From: Mactromeris polynyma
Taxonomy: Eukaryota > Mollusca > Bivalvia > Venerida > Mactridae
Direction: 5' to 3'
Length of the DNA stretch: 64,000 nt
Assembly (NCBI GenBank): GCA_032209605.1
Contig: JASFXZ010000015.1
Location: forward strand, 4,030,001 to 4,094,000
Below, in pieces: positions 1 through 14,131 of this stretch; position 1 is the stretch's first letter; each line of letters starts with the position of its first letter. Below the pieces are notes generated by a model. That model saw only the letters and a program-made list of their open reading frames with translations. It ran no database searches and was not told the origin of the DNA. Made by a program: the position numbers and the translations under genes.

Positions 1-381
1 ATTTAGATTTAAATCCATTTAGGGGTGTAGGAGTGAACATTAATCAGTCATATCAATGGAACAAAGCTTTGACACTTCACATTCAATTGAACCCATGGAT
101 TTGATGCAAGGGTTTGCCCTGCCTTGTTGAGTATAACTTTTGAGCAAAGTCTCTTAAAAATCTGTTCTCGGCTGATTTATAGGACACCAAGGTATAGAAC
201 CAGATTGTGCCTACTGCCTTTGCAAATGGTCAACAGTTTTCCGGAACTGCAATGCCTAGCCCTTTCAGCAAGTTCAGTGCTTTGATTTAATATTATCAAT
301 CATGTCATTAAAAATTGTGGTGTGTTTAGAAAGGACCAAGATAGTAAAACTAAAATTGTAATGTAAAACTGAATAGAGAAG

Positions 382-570
382 TCGTAGCAGGAAACATACA
401 AAGCATGGCAACACCCCAAATATATGGAAAAACATGAAAATAGTTATATAAATATACATTTATAAGCAATTACAGTGGCATAAGGAACACAATTAATACA
501 CAAACAGAAATTGTGGGTGAAAATTCGCCAGTACCAAATAAAAAATGGAATAGTCAGTGAAAAACACCAC
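382..570. repeat. Dispersed repeat family A, copy 1 (diverged)
   Basis: Shares an ordered series of words (ACATGAAAATA, ATACATTTA, CAATTAC, AAGGAACACA, GTGGGTGAA) with stretches near 10.2, 20.2 and 25.1 kb. It has no open frame and no clear terminal repeats, so the type of element is unknown. Confidence 0.4.
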
Positions 571-3377
571 TGGAGGTTTTTTTCTTCATTTGAAGATGAA
601 CCCAACTATTAAATATCCAACTAACACCCAAATGAGAGAACATGGTAACAAAAGAACACTGCTGGACAACAGATACATTATACAGCTGATTGAAGGTTTA
701 GCTATCAGATAATTTGTGTTAGGTGAAGTGAAGCCATAAATGTAACAATTGGGAGTTAAAAGAACATTCACTGATCAGGAACAACCAGAAGCCTGGATTG
801 AAACAAGACAAAGATTTAAAGATCAGTGTTATTCCATGAATTCAGAGTGAAATCATTCACCAACTTAGCAAACAATCAGGCACACATTTAATATTGTATA
901 CACATTAATTAAGACCAGGTGTTTTTCAGCTACATTACCTGCAGACAAAACCTACATAAAAACTTCAGCGTGAAACCTGTGCTTGCATTCATTTAAGTTA
1001 AATGCAAGTAAGAAAGGTGCAAACATTTCTGCATGCCTAATTAAAATAACAATGAGGCACATCGGTAAATGTTCTTTTTGCTCCTATCACAGAATATATT
1101 TTAATAAAAATGGCCTAAAGTGTAAGAGTGGGTGACAAAATTTCATTCATTTTGTTTTTTAAAAAACTATATTATAAAGGCTGGTAATTATAATTTTTGC
1201 AAATTTAAAGTCCGAGTTTCTGTCTGTGATTTATATAAGGCTCCAGATTCAATACAAAGATTGTCATAGTATAGAATACCTCGAAAAATAAAATGAGAAG
1301 TTTCATAAAAGCATAACTGAAGAAATCAAGCAGGAAAATTCTACCACATACTAAGTGCACAGCACAAGGCCAATTGAAGAGTGTACCTGGAGTTTCTATA
1401 GAACAAATCTACACACCATGTACACATACATTAAAGGTTCACTTACAAGTATCATCAAGCACTATCAGCAGTAAAAGACTTTTAGAAATGTACATTATGG
1501 GCCTTATATTTGCTTCTATTCAGAAAGATATTGAAGTCACTTTGCACCGATCAGACATTACTATATAGGCAGTAAAATTCGATAAATTTTCATAAAACTA
1601 GCATAGATAAGTTTGGGGGAAATCTTCACTGAGAACATTTATCATTCAACATTGAACAAGATAAATTCTGCCAACAAGCATAAAATGGGCCAAAGTACAA
1701 GAAAAACATCCTTCATCAACTCACCAAGCCAATGGCAATATTTAGCTTTAAAAGATTGATTTGTTTACAATTCCAAAATCTCTGAGAACATTCTGCCAGA
1801 CAACCACATCTTGCTTGTAGTAATTGGCTTAAAAACTTCAAACAAGATCTAAAAATAACACAGTAGTGCACATCAAACAACTTGAAACAATCATATGACA
1901 ATGATTATTTTGGATAGCTGAATGTCTGAAACTTGCTTCAACTACCAAATTGCCCTGTGTTTAAATTCCAAGTAACCCAAGTCCTATAATCACTACACGA
2001 GGGAAATTTCATAAATTTGTCTACAAATAAATATTTCCATTTCTCTCCAACATATGTACTTAACGCCAGTAAATATGCAAGTAACAGTAACATTGAAAGT
2101 TTCTGAAACCTATTTTTATGTGCCTCATGTCAAAGCCGAGTAGAAAATAACATCACCGACTTATATTCCCTATATCTTGAGCATCAGCAAAATTGTTAAC
2201 TTGCATTTTTAATGGCCTTTAAGTATATGAAGCTAGGGAGGGTATACATAAGCTGGGTCCTCATTATGTTGCATCCCATAAATACTGTACTTATTCATCC
2301 TCTCATATGTGTGAATAAAAATTGAAATGAATGCATTTTTTGTGTTTGGGGGGGGGGGGGGCAAATATATCTTACACTACAAAATTGTCACTAAAATTCT
2401 ATTTCTTTGACAAAAATATTTTACAATGACCGACAGAATAAACACCAGGACATCAGTATGTTAACAAATGGAATTTAGCCCACGGATATAACTGGTTCAT
2501 CAGGAATGACACATGGCAATTTGTCAAGGCTTAACAATAAGAACAACAGAGCTTATCCTGATACCACATGGTGTTTAGGTCATTACACATACAAGAGCAG
2601 TATGCTAGTATTCAGAGAATGATATACAGCCCAAGAAAATGAAAAACTGAGCGAAAAAACTGTGTGACCAGATCAGACAATCTAGGACATGTCTATGACT
2701 TGGACATTATTATGGTATATAAACTCGCACGCAGCCAATGGGTTACCTTTGGTCACATGGGATACATTTCTGAACTGCAGCACAAACAGGAACGAAAATA
2801 GCTGCAATTTCAGGCAGGTCAGACTGTCCTTATCCTAAGCTCTCGTGACATAACAATTTGTGTGACAGTTGACAAGACCACGCCATAATGGACCACTGGT
2901 GACAGTTCACTTGCCTTGACTCATTATATATCAGCATGAATGAAAGTCCCAGACAACATAAATTTCTTCCGAGATTTTATCTATAGACAATCAAGAAGTT
3001 AAAGTTGATAACATTACAACATTGGGCCAATAACCTCATAGAAATATATGCAAACATGAAGTCTGAAGGTTATACCAGTGCACTGGAATTTGGCTAGAAT
3101 CTCGTAATGGTTAACTATCATATGTCAGTAATCCAAATTCAAATAAATGTTTAGCTGGCCAAAATTCCTTTTTAGTTTGTAATTTGACATTTTATTAATG
3201 GCCAGAAAGCTGTCTATGTGCCACTGAGAACAGGACTTAAATATCATGGGAACATCTCATGTGCCACAACATGTCTATTAACTGTAATATGTCTGAATCA
3301 GTATAAGCCAGAAAATATTGGTGCAGTGAAAATTTAAAGACAAGAAATATACTCTTCAACAATTGTAAGCAACTACT
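571..3377. other. AT-rich non-coding stretch
   Basis: No gene seen. A fragment near 1,310-1,370 resembles the left part of dispersed family A. A 14-G homopolymer lies at 2,348-2,361. Otherwise nothing recognised. Confidence 0.4.
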
Positions 3378-3469
3378 CGTCAATATGAGTTGGGAGATGG
3401 TAAAATTACGCAGTAACTGAAGCGTCATGCATAACCTGTCTTTTCTTGTATGAATGACCATAATTAAGG
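3378..3469 (+). repeat. Dispersed repeat family B, copy 1
   Basis: Shares TGGGAG-TGGTAAAATTAC and CTTTTCTTGTATGAATGAC-CATAATTAAG with copies at 36.5, 41.7 and 49.3 kb. This copy lacks the GGGGTGTCAATAA end seen in the others. Confidence 0.5.
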
Positions 3470-6300
3470 CGCCTACTTTTGATGATTTCCCTGCAATTTA
3501 AGAATAAGTGACACCCCTGTGTAAGTAATGTCTATAGCAACACTGTCTGTTTCCTCATTTATACAAACATCTACAATACACATAACTAGCAACAATGTAA
3601 CTAACAGCTGATTCATGGATATTACATTATTAGTCCCAGACAACCATGGGAGTACTTCAGACAAGACTGATTGCTCAATTCCCAAGTGGAAGTCATGACA
3701 TTACAATGCAGTGGAATCATGAAAGTGTATTCATCGTTAAAGAACTGTATGTGAGAGAAATGACAAGATGGAGAGCAAGGAAGGAGCCGGGCCACATTGC
3801 AATCAGAACTTCCCTAGACAACCTAGAGACTTGGACAACATATCAAATGACAAAGGAAAACTACAGGATTAGCATACCATACACGACAACCAACAATATC
3901 ATTGGCAGACATTAAAATCCCAAAAGACTATTGGATATTGGAATGAAAACGAGCTATACAGCTAGTTTACCAATTTGACAATTTCGAAGAATTTGTGATA
4001 CCCTGTCATCATATATATACCAACTTTTACCAAGATTAATGGGTCAGTTCATGGAAGACAATTGCATAATACATGTGCATGCAGAATGTATTTGCATGAA
4101 GCGCTGTTATATGGTATTTGACTTTTACCAACATAATTATCCTTCAAATTATTTTCTTATCACATTCAGCTTATAATCTGAGTATATAAGTTTGATCATA
4201 ACAATCTCCAAATTTACAAACCCATATAACCTTATAACCCGATGCATAATGTATCATTGTGAAGTGACCCTCAATTCATTAGTGCATGGACAATGTGTGA
4301 AACATCATTGTCAAGATAATGTTTCTTCTAACTTAATTACCAGCAAGATTTAAAGCTTCTTAAGTCCATATTTAGTAACATTCTGGCATCAAGTCTTCAG
4401 AAGCCTAAAACTGTCAGGTCATACGATCCTATGATTTCATGCTCCTGACAATAAAGTGAGATTAGTTACAATATAGCTTGTACCAAACTTATTTCATAAA
4501 CTAATAAGCAAAGCTAATACACAGAATCAATTCTGAGTTATACATACTGACACCAAATATAAATGAAATTATCAAACAATCAGACAGGAAGTAAAACCCC
4601 ATGGTCACTTCCATTGATATCAAATCAAGTTATCTTGCAAATTAGGGACGCAAAATTTGATTGTCAATTTTGCCAAGATATATCAACAGTAAATCAATTT
4701 ATCCTGAGATACTTGTGCATGATAACTAATTAATTCAATATATAACATCCAGAAGTGTAAAACAGCAAAGAAAAAGTGGCATTCAACTAGAACTGGACAC
4801 GAAACACACCTAAACCTGTCCTCATGGTTCACATAGAACATCGGAGACAAGTACTTTTCAAAATGTCAAGGACTATTTTTTATTGCCATTATTCACCAGA
4901 TTATTCACAAAAAAGACTTTATTCTAAATCAGAAACAGAATAGTACAAAACGCTTGTTATAGAAGGAATGTTAATCCATCATAAAAAATGTGCAATTAGG
5001 GCATAACAAGATTTAAGGTTACCTAAAATATAAAAAAATCCCTTCATTTTTTTGTATAAGAATATTTTATGACTATAATCTTCCCACAACATAATTACTA
5101 ACAGAGCATTTTCAAAGATTTTCAGGGGAAATTGAAGCATTTTTTTCCATATTTTCCCGTTTTGGGGGGTTTATCCATTTTCAAGGACTAAATCAAAGTC
5201 AAGGACCTTTCAAGGCCTGCGTGAACCCCCAGCGCTTTGATTCAGTTATGAGATAAATTTCAATCCTAACCACCTGCTTATACTGCATATCTCATGCAGC
5301 ACAGTAATTTCATAATCTTCAATAAAACGAGAAAGTGAGGGGCGCTTCGAAATAAATCATTAACAAACTAATAATCACATTCTCTGAGCTCCACAGTGGG
5401 GACATCTGTGGAACATCAAATTTAATCACAGCTTGTAAGGTCTGCAACATACATTACATTATACAACATCAATAGAGGCATTATACTAAACACTATTGGG
5501 AAACGGCAATATGTTTAATAACAATTGCAAGAGGTATACAAATCTGTTGTTACCCAAGCAACAAACAATTTCCCTACATGAATCAGAAGCGGAGAACGAA
5601 GGACTTTGGATGCATTGTTTTCAGTCAAATTGACACTGAGAGCAATTACACCTCACCAGGGGTTCAAATCTAGAACTGCCAGAATATATTTCAAATGGTT
5701 AACCAATAGGGCTAACCAAGCCACCTACATGTGCTTCACATGTGTGTGTGGCGTGTTTGCAGCGATATAATGTTGTGCAACATTTTCAAAAATGTCAAAA
5801 TTTCCAAATATTCTTATAAAATGGAACAATGAAGCACATAAAGACAAACAAAACCAAGAATGTCAAAACCAAGAATGTCAAAACCAAGAATGTCAACAAC
5901 CTAAATGGACTTACATTTGTAATGCAACAAGTGGCACAGAATATTGAGCGTAATACAGTATCAGAGGAAGTTAATTGCATTGTGAATGAAGGGACTGAAG
6001 ATTCAATTAATCAAACCAGAATTATCAGAATGGATTGAACATGAAATTTAAAGCCTGGACTTTAATCCAATGTATTTTTATCTGCAGCAACTGAGAAAAA
6101 ATTACTGCAAAATTGAGCACTGCTATTTCAGGAGGCTGAATCAATTTAAATATTAAGTCTGAGGAATTCGGCCGAGAAATCAGAAGCTTTTTCCTCCCTT
6201 TTTTAGGAACGTGACCCATTCCCAGGAAATTGGGACTTTTTGCATGAAAATGGTCAATTGGGGAAGTAGCTGTTACTTGATGCCATCACGCACATTTATA
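3470..6300. other. Non-coding stretch
   Basis: No gene seen. At 5,130-5,235 there is a fragment with CAAGGACCTTTCAAGGCCTG, resembling a widespread animal MITE end. At 5,650-5,730 a GGGGTTCAAATCTAG box suggests a degenerate tRNA-derived fragment. A short AAGAATGTCAAAACC triplication lies near 5,855-5,895. Confidence 0.35.
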
Positions 6301-6520
6301 CACTGCAACTCCGTTACTACGCGGTCGGTTATAGTGCAATATCCATTATAACGCGATGTCGTCGTGGCTTCCGATTATTTTCCGATCCGATTTTGATCAA
6401 TTTTTCTTCCTTTTTTGACAAATTTTAGGATTTTTCATGAAAATAATCGGGAGCCATGACGACATCGCGTTATAATGGATATCGCGCTATACCCGACTGC
6501 GTAGTAACGGAGTTGCAGTG
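6301..6520. mobile_element. 220-bp MITE with long terminal inverted repeats and TA target duplication
   Basis: The two ends are inverted copies over roughly 80 bp, beginning CACTGCAACTCCGTTACTAC and including ATCCATTATAACGCGATGTC, with few mismatches. TA flanks both ends (6299-6300 and 6521-6522). TA duplication and the CGTTAtaACG-like termini suggest a Tc1/mariner-pogo group element moved in trans. No transposase inside. Confidence 0.85.
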
Positions 6521-8670
6521 TATTTTGAACACACATTTTGGTACTCCATTCTGTTTCAAATATTGTGCATGAGAAAAAAAATGAGGAAAACGTCTGTTCT
6601 GTGTATTTCTGGACAATTGATTCTACTCAGATTTTATCATAACGACTTTTGGGAAATTTTACATGCAATTTTGGGGAAAGCGATTTTAACCATTGTCGTG
6701 GTAATGTGTTGTTTAAAATAAATTACCAGAAAAAGAGCACAAGATTAAGATGATCAAACATTTAAAATTTGCACAGGGCCATAACCAGTGATGATAATGA
6801 TTTGCATTGAGGACCAGTGAAATAATGTGACATTATAAATGCAAATGAACTAAATCTTCCTAAATTGCATTTCGACCAGTAAAAGACTGAATGTGACATT
6901 GAATAAATGTAAAAATGGAATATTTAAAGAGAGAAGAAATTTCACAAATCACGAGTCATTTATGGAACAGAATTTTAACAAATATGGTGACATTCAGTGG
7001 TAGTCCATACCTGAGACTGGGTTAGCCAGGCATACTCAGCAACTGCTGATTAATAAAAAATAAATTCAAGCCTATCTTATAAGTGAGTGTAAAAGTAGAT
7101 ATAAACAGTAGTAATTAACAGGATGGTATCCCCGGGATAGGGCGAACATTTTGTTTCAGTAATGTGTTCTAACCGAAGGAAGCATATACATTGGAAAATG
7201 TTACCAGATTCTTAAAGCCACCATTTATCATCTTACGTCTGTAAAATTTCCCACGGGAAGGTCCCAAGAACTCTCCCCCTGAAGAAATTTCAAATTTGTC
7301 ATGTTACTTCCCCCAATATGACATATTTTGCCACCGAATGATTTCATAGAGACAAAAAGCTGTAGCATTATAAATCTCACTAAATTTAAAACAGCATTCT
7401 CTAAATGACAATTTCCAGCCACTATCACAGTGGTCATTATCGATGACCAAATGGTTAACGAGCAAACACTGACTGACCATCTAAATATAAATGGAAAAAA
7501 GAGTCTGGCAGAGGATGATAATTAGAAAATTCATAGAACTCGGCAAAAATTAATATTATGCAATCCTAGTAGTGGATATAAAACCTGCCATATCTGACAC
7601 CAAAATGTCAAGGACCAATTATAGAAGAGTAAATGATCAATATTATCAGACCTGAGAGATGAGGTGAATAGCAGTATATTCAGGGTAGCAGAGACTTTTA
7701 AGACAGTATATTTACATACAGATCAGTATACTTCCTGGATCAATAGGTTATATAGTCAAAAGGTTCATAAGGTGGTTAAGATTTTTAGAGTTTAACCCTC
7801 GTTCAATTACTCCGGATTGGTAATAAATATGGTTTTTTTCCTCTAATCCTGCTGTACAAACAACAATATACAGTTAACATCTTGCTTATTACGGAATGAA
7901 AACAAAGACAGGCTTTAAAGACCAACTGAACTTCAATGGAACTAAAATTAAACTTTGTCTGTACCCCTGGCAAAAACACATTTTTAGCAATTTCCCGGAA
8001 TTCATCATTCTACTAACAGTAATTTCGATTATCAGTTGACCTAACAAATTGATACTGCGTTACCCAGAGTTCCTTGGTTACATTACCAACCAGGGCTCGT
8101 ATTACAGAAGCGCCGAATCTTAAATATTTTCACTTAAGTTCAAAACTTCAATTGGATGTATTTCCAAAACCACATACAAACTGTTAGGCTTTTGAATGGT
8201 AATGACAACAACATATTAATACAATTCATTTATCACTCTTGATTTGACCATATAATAACCTGTATGTTAAATAAACCAGTTAAGGAAAATGTAATTTTAA
8301 GGATAAGGATGACATTTTACTTAAGATGTTTCTGTAATATTGCCCCAGTAATCACCTGTACAGAACTGACCACTTCCAAACATATATGAGGGATTGAGGA
8401 CAAATGTCCTAGGGCGTATTATCTTCAGTCAAACTGCCAAATAAAACTTTACCTCACCCACGACCTCAGGATCGGCAGCGGGGTGAACTTCTTCCAACTC
8501 GGCAAACCCGACGGGTCTTATATTTCATGAGTATGAACAACACATTACTAAATTTCTGCATAACATAGATCCTAAACCTCAATAAGTCATTAAGCTACCT
8601 GCAGATGGTATCAGGAAATGTCTTTGTAAAGTATAAGGGGAAGATCTATAATACATATAAGTAATAGATA
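6521..8670. other. Non-coding stretch
   Basis: No gene or well-defined repeat recognised. A GC-richer patch at 8,455-8,520 may be the remnant of an element. Confidence 0.35.
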
Positions 8671-8987
8671 GTTCCTACATCTAAAATATTTACCTCCCTT
8701 GCTCTGAATTGTTGGCCATTTTGATAGGCAAATTTCCTTAAAGTTTATGGGGAATATAATGTAAACGATGATAAACTAATCTGGTATATATAAAGTAACT
8801 TATTTATTTTGCTAATGAGGGCATTTGGCTCAGTAAGTTGAAGAAAAAGGTTGTCACATGCAAATTCTCTTGGAATTTCTCAATTATCACCTATTTGGAA
8901 ATTACTCCTATAAGGGCTTATCAGTTTTGCCAATAAAAATGGCCGACAGTTAAGAACAAGGGAGGTAAATATTGTAGATGTAGGAAC
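8671..8987. mobile_element. 317-bp MITE with about 30-bp terminal inverted repeats, TA flanks
   Basis: The left end GTTCCTACATCTAAAATATT continues into TACCTCCCTTG, and the right end is its reverse complement with one mismatch. TA lies at 8669-8670 and 8988-8989. Inner parts (GGCCATTTTGATAGGCAAA against its complement) are also partly palindromic. Non-autonomous; superfamily uncertain, TA duplication favours Tc1/mariner. Confidence 0.8.
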
Positions 8988-11900
8988 TATGTATACTTAA
9001 CACTAAGTAAATTATTTCAAACAAATCACAATTTAATTTTACCGGCTTGCAAAACATTACACTTTAGAAATTAACGCATCTAGAATTTCTATTGTTTCCA
9101 TTATTTACATTTTTTTCTAAAAATTACATGATCTAATAATTATAATGACAAAACTGTTTTCTATAATAGCTTAGCTTAATTGTTCAAATCTTGATGGGCA
9201 ACATGCAATATCACTGTATCTACCTTATATTTCATGCAGATTTACAGTAATACATCTCACCACAATCGCAACCTAATCAGTGTACATATCTGGGATATTA
9301 TAAACAATAATGCGAGAAACCAATCAGTAGATTTGATAACAAAAGAATTTGAGCGGGGAAATCAACACTGTACAGTTATTCATTTAATACTTACCAAAGC
9401 AGGAAATCACCACTGGATTCAGGAAATGTTATATTTCCCACAAATTAATTTGCTGTACTATTCGGCCAAACTACAACAAGACTTGAGTGACAACTGATCA
9501 CAGCTTGGACCAGGACAAATTCATTTCCTTATTTGCATCCGATTGTCCAAAAAACACAATTTGCGACCTTAAGGCTTATTATTTATTGAACAGTGAATAC
9601 TCATCACCCATTGATGAACAAAACAGCCAACAATTTTCCATACACAACAATAAAGCTTGGACGAAAGCGAACTTATCTGCATATAAATGAAAAAGTAGAT
9701 GGACTTGTTTTGCTTTCACCCCTTGATTAATGAAGTTATTAATGTGTTTAGCATAAACTGTCAATAGTGTATATACAAGTCCAGTCAACACTAATGACAA
9801 ATCCAAGCCAAGAGCGGACACACTATAACAAAGATCACTTTAAGTATTGTGACAATGAATTAAACCAAAACAGAACAAAGGGTAAAAAAGGGACCAGTGA
9901 AATATGTTGCATTTTCAACAGATGCTTTGTACTAAAGAAACATTAAAGATTGAAGTGAGAAAGTTACATCTCAGGGTGACGATCGAGTCATTCACAAAAA
10001 AAAGAGCCTCCCTGCACAGATCCCTACAGTGCAAATAAAAGAATGGACAATGGGAGTACCTGGTTTAACAAATACTGGATGAAGTGGCACTTGAAACAAT
10101 ACACTGGAAAGCAACAGCAATTGACTAACATAGCATTCTCTAAGACCAGAAATTGTCCTTACATACAGGACACTTTTATGACTATTTTATGTCTGTATTA
10201 GCGAACCATTCTGTATAAAGATCGCATAAAGAAGTGGACAAGGAGTGCACAGCCACCCTAAAACCATAAGGAGACATGAAAATAATTATATACATACACT
10301 TAAACAATTACGAAGGCGCAAGGGACACACAAAAACATACATGATGGGTGAAGATAGGAGAACCACCTTTGAAAGATCAGTGGTAAAAATGCCTCTGCCA
10401 GATTTAAGGAAGCAGTGAGTGACCCAACCTCACACTATCTAACCATTACCCAGATGAAACAAACAGTGTAAATAAGATGACTCCCCAACATAACAAACAG
10501 TGAATACAGGATACTTATTATATATATATACTGGTGAAGCCAGTCACAAATGTACTTGATGACTTTGAAGAGAAGCCTACAATTAAGGGCAATACAAGAT
10601 GTCAGCACAATGTGCAAGCTTAACAGTATACAAACATAAACAATTTCATTTCCTGGTTTGGAAGTCAGAACAAACACACATAAAACACTGACAGCTAAGA
10701 TAGCAAGCTACATTTACCATAATAATAAAACTTAACTTATATAATATAGCACTGATTACATGAAATGTAGAACACAGTCTAGACACATTTTCTTATAATG
10801 CTCTAAGGAGTAATTCCGTAATTCTGTTCTAGTATACTACACAGACATTTGGTACTAACAGAGCAATAAATTCCGCTCACAACTAAATGGAAAATATTAT
10901 GACTTAATACATTATTCAGAGATATATATTCACTTGAAGACATGAAACAAGTGAAAATACGAATGTAGTTGAAAAATTCTAATTAACTTTAGTGAGGAAG
11001 TAAAAGCTTTGGAAGAATAAGACAAATTGCAAGGCTCCTACAACATCACCCAATACAATCAATGTCATTACCATGAGATAAGTAAACTTTTAGCAATGTT
11101 CAGCAAAGTTAATTCAATAAAAAGAGGTGCCAAACATTCTACATAATTGAAAACAAGATATTTTTAACGAGTTTATAATACTTCAAGTATTATTTAATTA
11201 TTTTACTGATTGACAACACTTTATCCTATTTGTAAAATACCCCAAGCAGGACTTGAAATGTATAAACAGGACAGCTGTATTAAATCATACACACTATTGT
11301 ATTAAACAGACCAGTTTGACCACTCACTGGAAGTTAGAACTCGGCCTAAATGACCCAGGTTTGCTGCGTAAATCACCAATGTTTGCTAACCGAATACAAA
11401 GCTGGGTGCCGCGGCTATTTGCAGACACTATAATATACAAAAATTTAAGGTTAGACTCTTGGGAGTTCAGTCCAGGAACTCATTTATGGAGTAGGTTCTA
11501 GGCTGTGTTTTCTTAACAAAATAAAGTAATTCGTAGTAATGCTTTATGTAAACACCACTGCTAGAATGTTTTGCATTCATTTAAGTGTAGTGTAGTTTTT
11601 TTCCCTGAGGGAGTTCACCTAAGGGATCCATTTGGATGGTTAAATCATGGAACAATAAACTATAATGCTGTACTGTTGTATAAAAACATTACCTGTTTGT
11701 TATATTCCAAACGTTCTATTCTGACATTTGATAATATACAATAAATGTTTTTGGTTACAGATTAAAATAAGGAATCTTCCCATGAATACACTAAAACATC
11801 CCGCACAAAACACAACATTTGAATGCACTCTAAATATATGATGAAGAACTTACAAAAATATAAGAAAAAGACAGGATTTAACATCTGACTAATAGAATCT

Positions 11901-13444
11901 AGAATTAAATTTGGCTTCTATCAATGGTAAAAACCCATTTTTAGCATATTGCCATTCTGTTTTATATGAACCTTACTTATAAACTGGTTTTGATGACTTA
12001 ATTGCACAGTACAATAGTATCCCTGACCTAGATTTAAATCAAATAATAATTCAGTGGAACAAACAACAATATATACCATTAAAGTCTTCCTTCAATCACA
12101 ATGAAAACAAAAGACAGGATTTAATGTCTTACTGAAACTCAGTTCTAACATTAAGTTTAGTTTGTACTACTGAAAAAATATATTGTCAGCAAATTCCTGA
12201 ATTAATCTGTGAAAAAGCATGCACACTGGTATATTCTATATTACGCAGACTCATGTAATTGTATATATAACAGTAGGCACTCCAAACAGTATGAAGTCAG
12301 TGATATTTTAACCCCTACAGTGAATATAGATAATCAAATTATACTTATTACATTTTCTTCCCACTTAATAAAGATTTCATGAATGTCACACCTACACGTC
12401 TGTTATAATTAAATCTTATAGCATATTTAATGTTTTCAGGACATCAAACTGGTTAAACTGACACTAGCACACTACAGTAAGGGTTTTATCAAGTAATCAC
12501 GTAATCAAGTTACCGTCCTGACATGTTTAACAATTAAATATTAATACTTCCTTTTATTAAATTTGGCAACAGACTCATATATTAAGCAAACACAGTCATT
12601 TGTTCTTGTTATAGATTGATTTTTTGTCTGGACCTTTTCGAACTTAAAGTCAGCTAGTTGTGATCATGTACTGTGAGTTATGACTGCAGACGACACATTT
12701 TATTATTAGTATACAAATGTTATATAAGCACATTGAGTGCACTAGGAAATGTATTTAAATGCCCCTTTGTGTATAATTATAGCAAAATAAACTCCATATT
12801 TGGAATTATGGTCATTAAACAACATTTAATCGATTGTTATGGATTCTAACATAGAAATACATCCCTATTTAAATAAGATGCCCTCAGTGCTACTGTCAGT
12901 GCAAGAATTGCATCGTATTTATAGAAAAACTGTATGTGAATATGAAGCTTTATATTGTTTAAGCAATGTATACAGTAAAATTGTTTGATTCCAAAGAAGA
13001 GTATTTGCTTCATTGATCTATCTTTAAAAGCTGCAAGAGTTTATTTTTAACTGTCTACATATTGTTGCTTAAGGCAGCATATCAGTTAACTCAACTAATA
13101 ATAGATTACTTATTGGTAACCGTAAAGAATGTGTATAAATATATAATACATAAATATCACTGTGACATGAATTATATAAGTAGAAAATACTACTTAATTA
13201 AGACTAATATTCGTAACTATAACTACATAACTGAGATCATTAAGCAGTTTACAGCTAGCCAAGTGCCAATAAATGTCACAGTCTGATAAGCCTGACTTTG
13301 TTGCAGGTTCTGATAGATGAAAGCTTCTTTATCCAACTGCAGATTATAGGATAGAACTTCTTCACTTTCACTACGCCAAATATTTTATTTTTATTAACTG
13401 TAACCTTTTTGTGCATTAAAACACCTCCAACAATTATGACAGTT
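8988..13444. other. AT-rich non-coding stretch with one dispersed repeat
   Basis: Contains family A copy 2 (10,230-10,395) and a phrase at 9,690-9,720 (AGTAGATGGACTTGTTTTGC) that recurs in variant form at 53.9 kb. Nothing else recognised. Confidence 0.35.
10230..10395. repeat. Dispersed repeat family A, copy 2
   Basis: Matches copies 3 and 4 best over GAAGATAGGAGAACCACCTT and the preceding CAATTnC…AAGGGACACA segment. Confidence 0.55.
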
Positions 13445-13447
13445 CTG

Positions 13448-14128
13448 GGGTGCGTTTCATCAAATATTAGCGATGTCATAAAATCGCAGATCGCTATCAT
13501 TTGTTGGTTCATTTGCGATTACCACTATTTGCGTTTCATCAACACCATCGCAAGTATACTTTCCGTCATTTAAAGCCGATCGCAAAGTTCCTTTTCGCCA
13601 CTAAGAAACAAAAGGCACGCAGTCTGTAAAATGACGTCACAAAGCGCACCTGTTTTCGCATTCTGTCAAACAGACATGTCGAGAAGCTCGAATTGGACAC
13701 TTGCTGAGCTTTCAAGCACTCCTCTGACATTACAGAGATGAAAAACGCCGTGTTGACGGCTGCTTCTCACAAGATGGCTCCTCAACTCCCCGCCGACCTA
13801 CGTCATCTCCCGCGGTTATTGCATAGATAAAACCCACATGCACCGTTCTGTGACTAAGACCGGATTCCAAGGTCACTACAATTTTGTAAACAAATGTTAT
13901 TTGTGAATGCTCTCCCTTTGCAAAAATATGCATGCAAGTTATTCGCTTACTGTTTACTTTTAACACTTATCATTTTTATGATAGCATGTATGTCAGTCAT
14001 TTTTGCGATGAAATCAGTGGTTTGCGAGTGCCAGAACCCAGTCGCTAATATTTGCGATTGCGATTTTTGTCTGCTATTTTGCGATTATCAGCTGCGATTT
14101 GCGTTGCGACCGTTGATAAAACGCCCCC
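13448..14128. mobile_element. 681-bp non-autonomous DNA transposon with GGGTGCGTTTCATCAA-type ends
   Basis: The left terminus GGGTGCGTTTCATCAA and the reverse complement of the right end (GGGGGCGTTTTATCAA) form inverted repeats, flanked by CTG on both sides (13445-13447 and 14129-14131). Subterminal regions repeat TTTGCGATT-type words in inverted orientation. The interior is GC-richer than the surroundings and has no transposase. The 3-bp CTG flank would fit a PIF/Harbinger relative; this is inference. Confidence 0.7.
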
Positions 14129-14131
14129 CTG

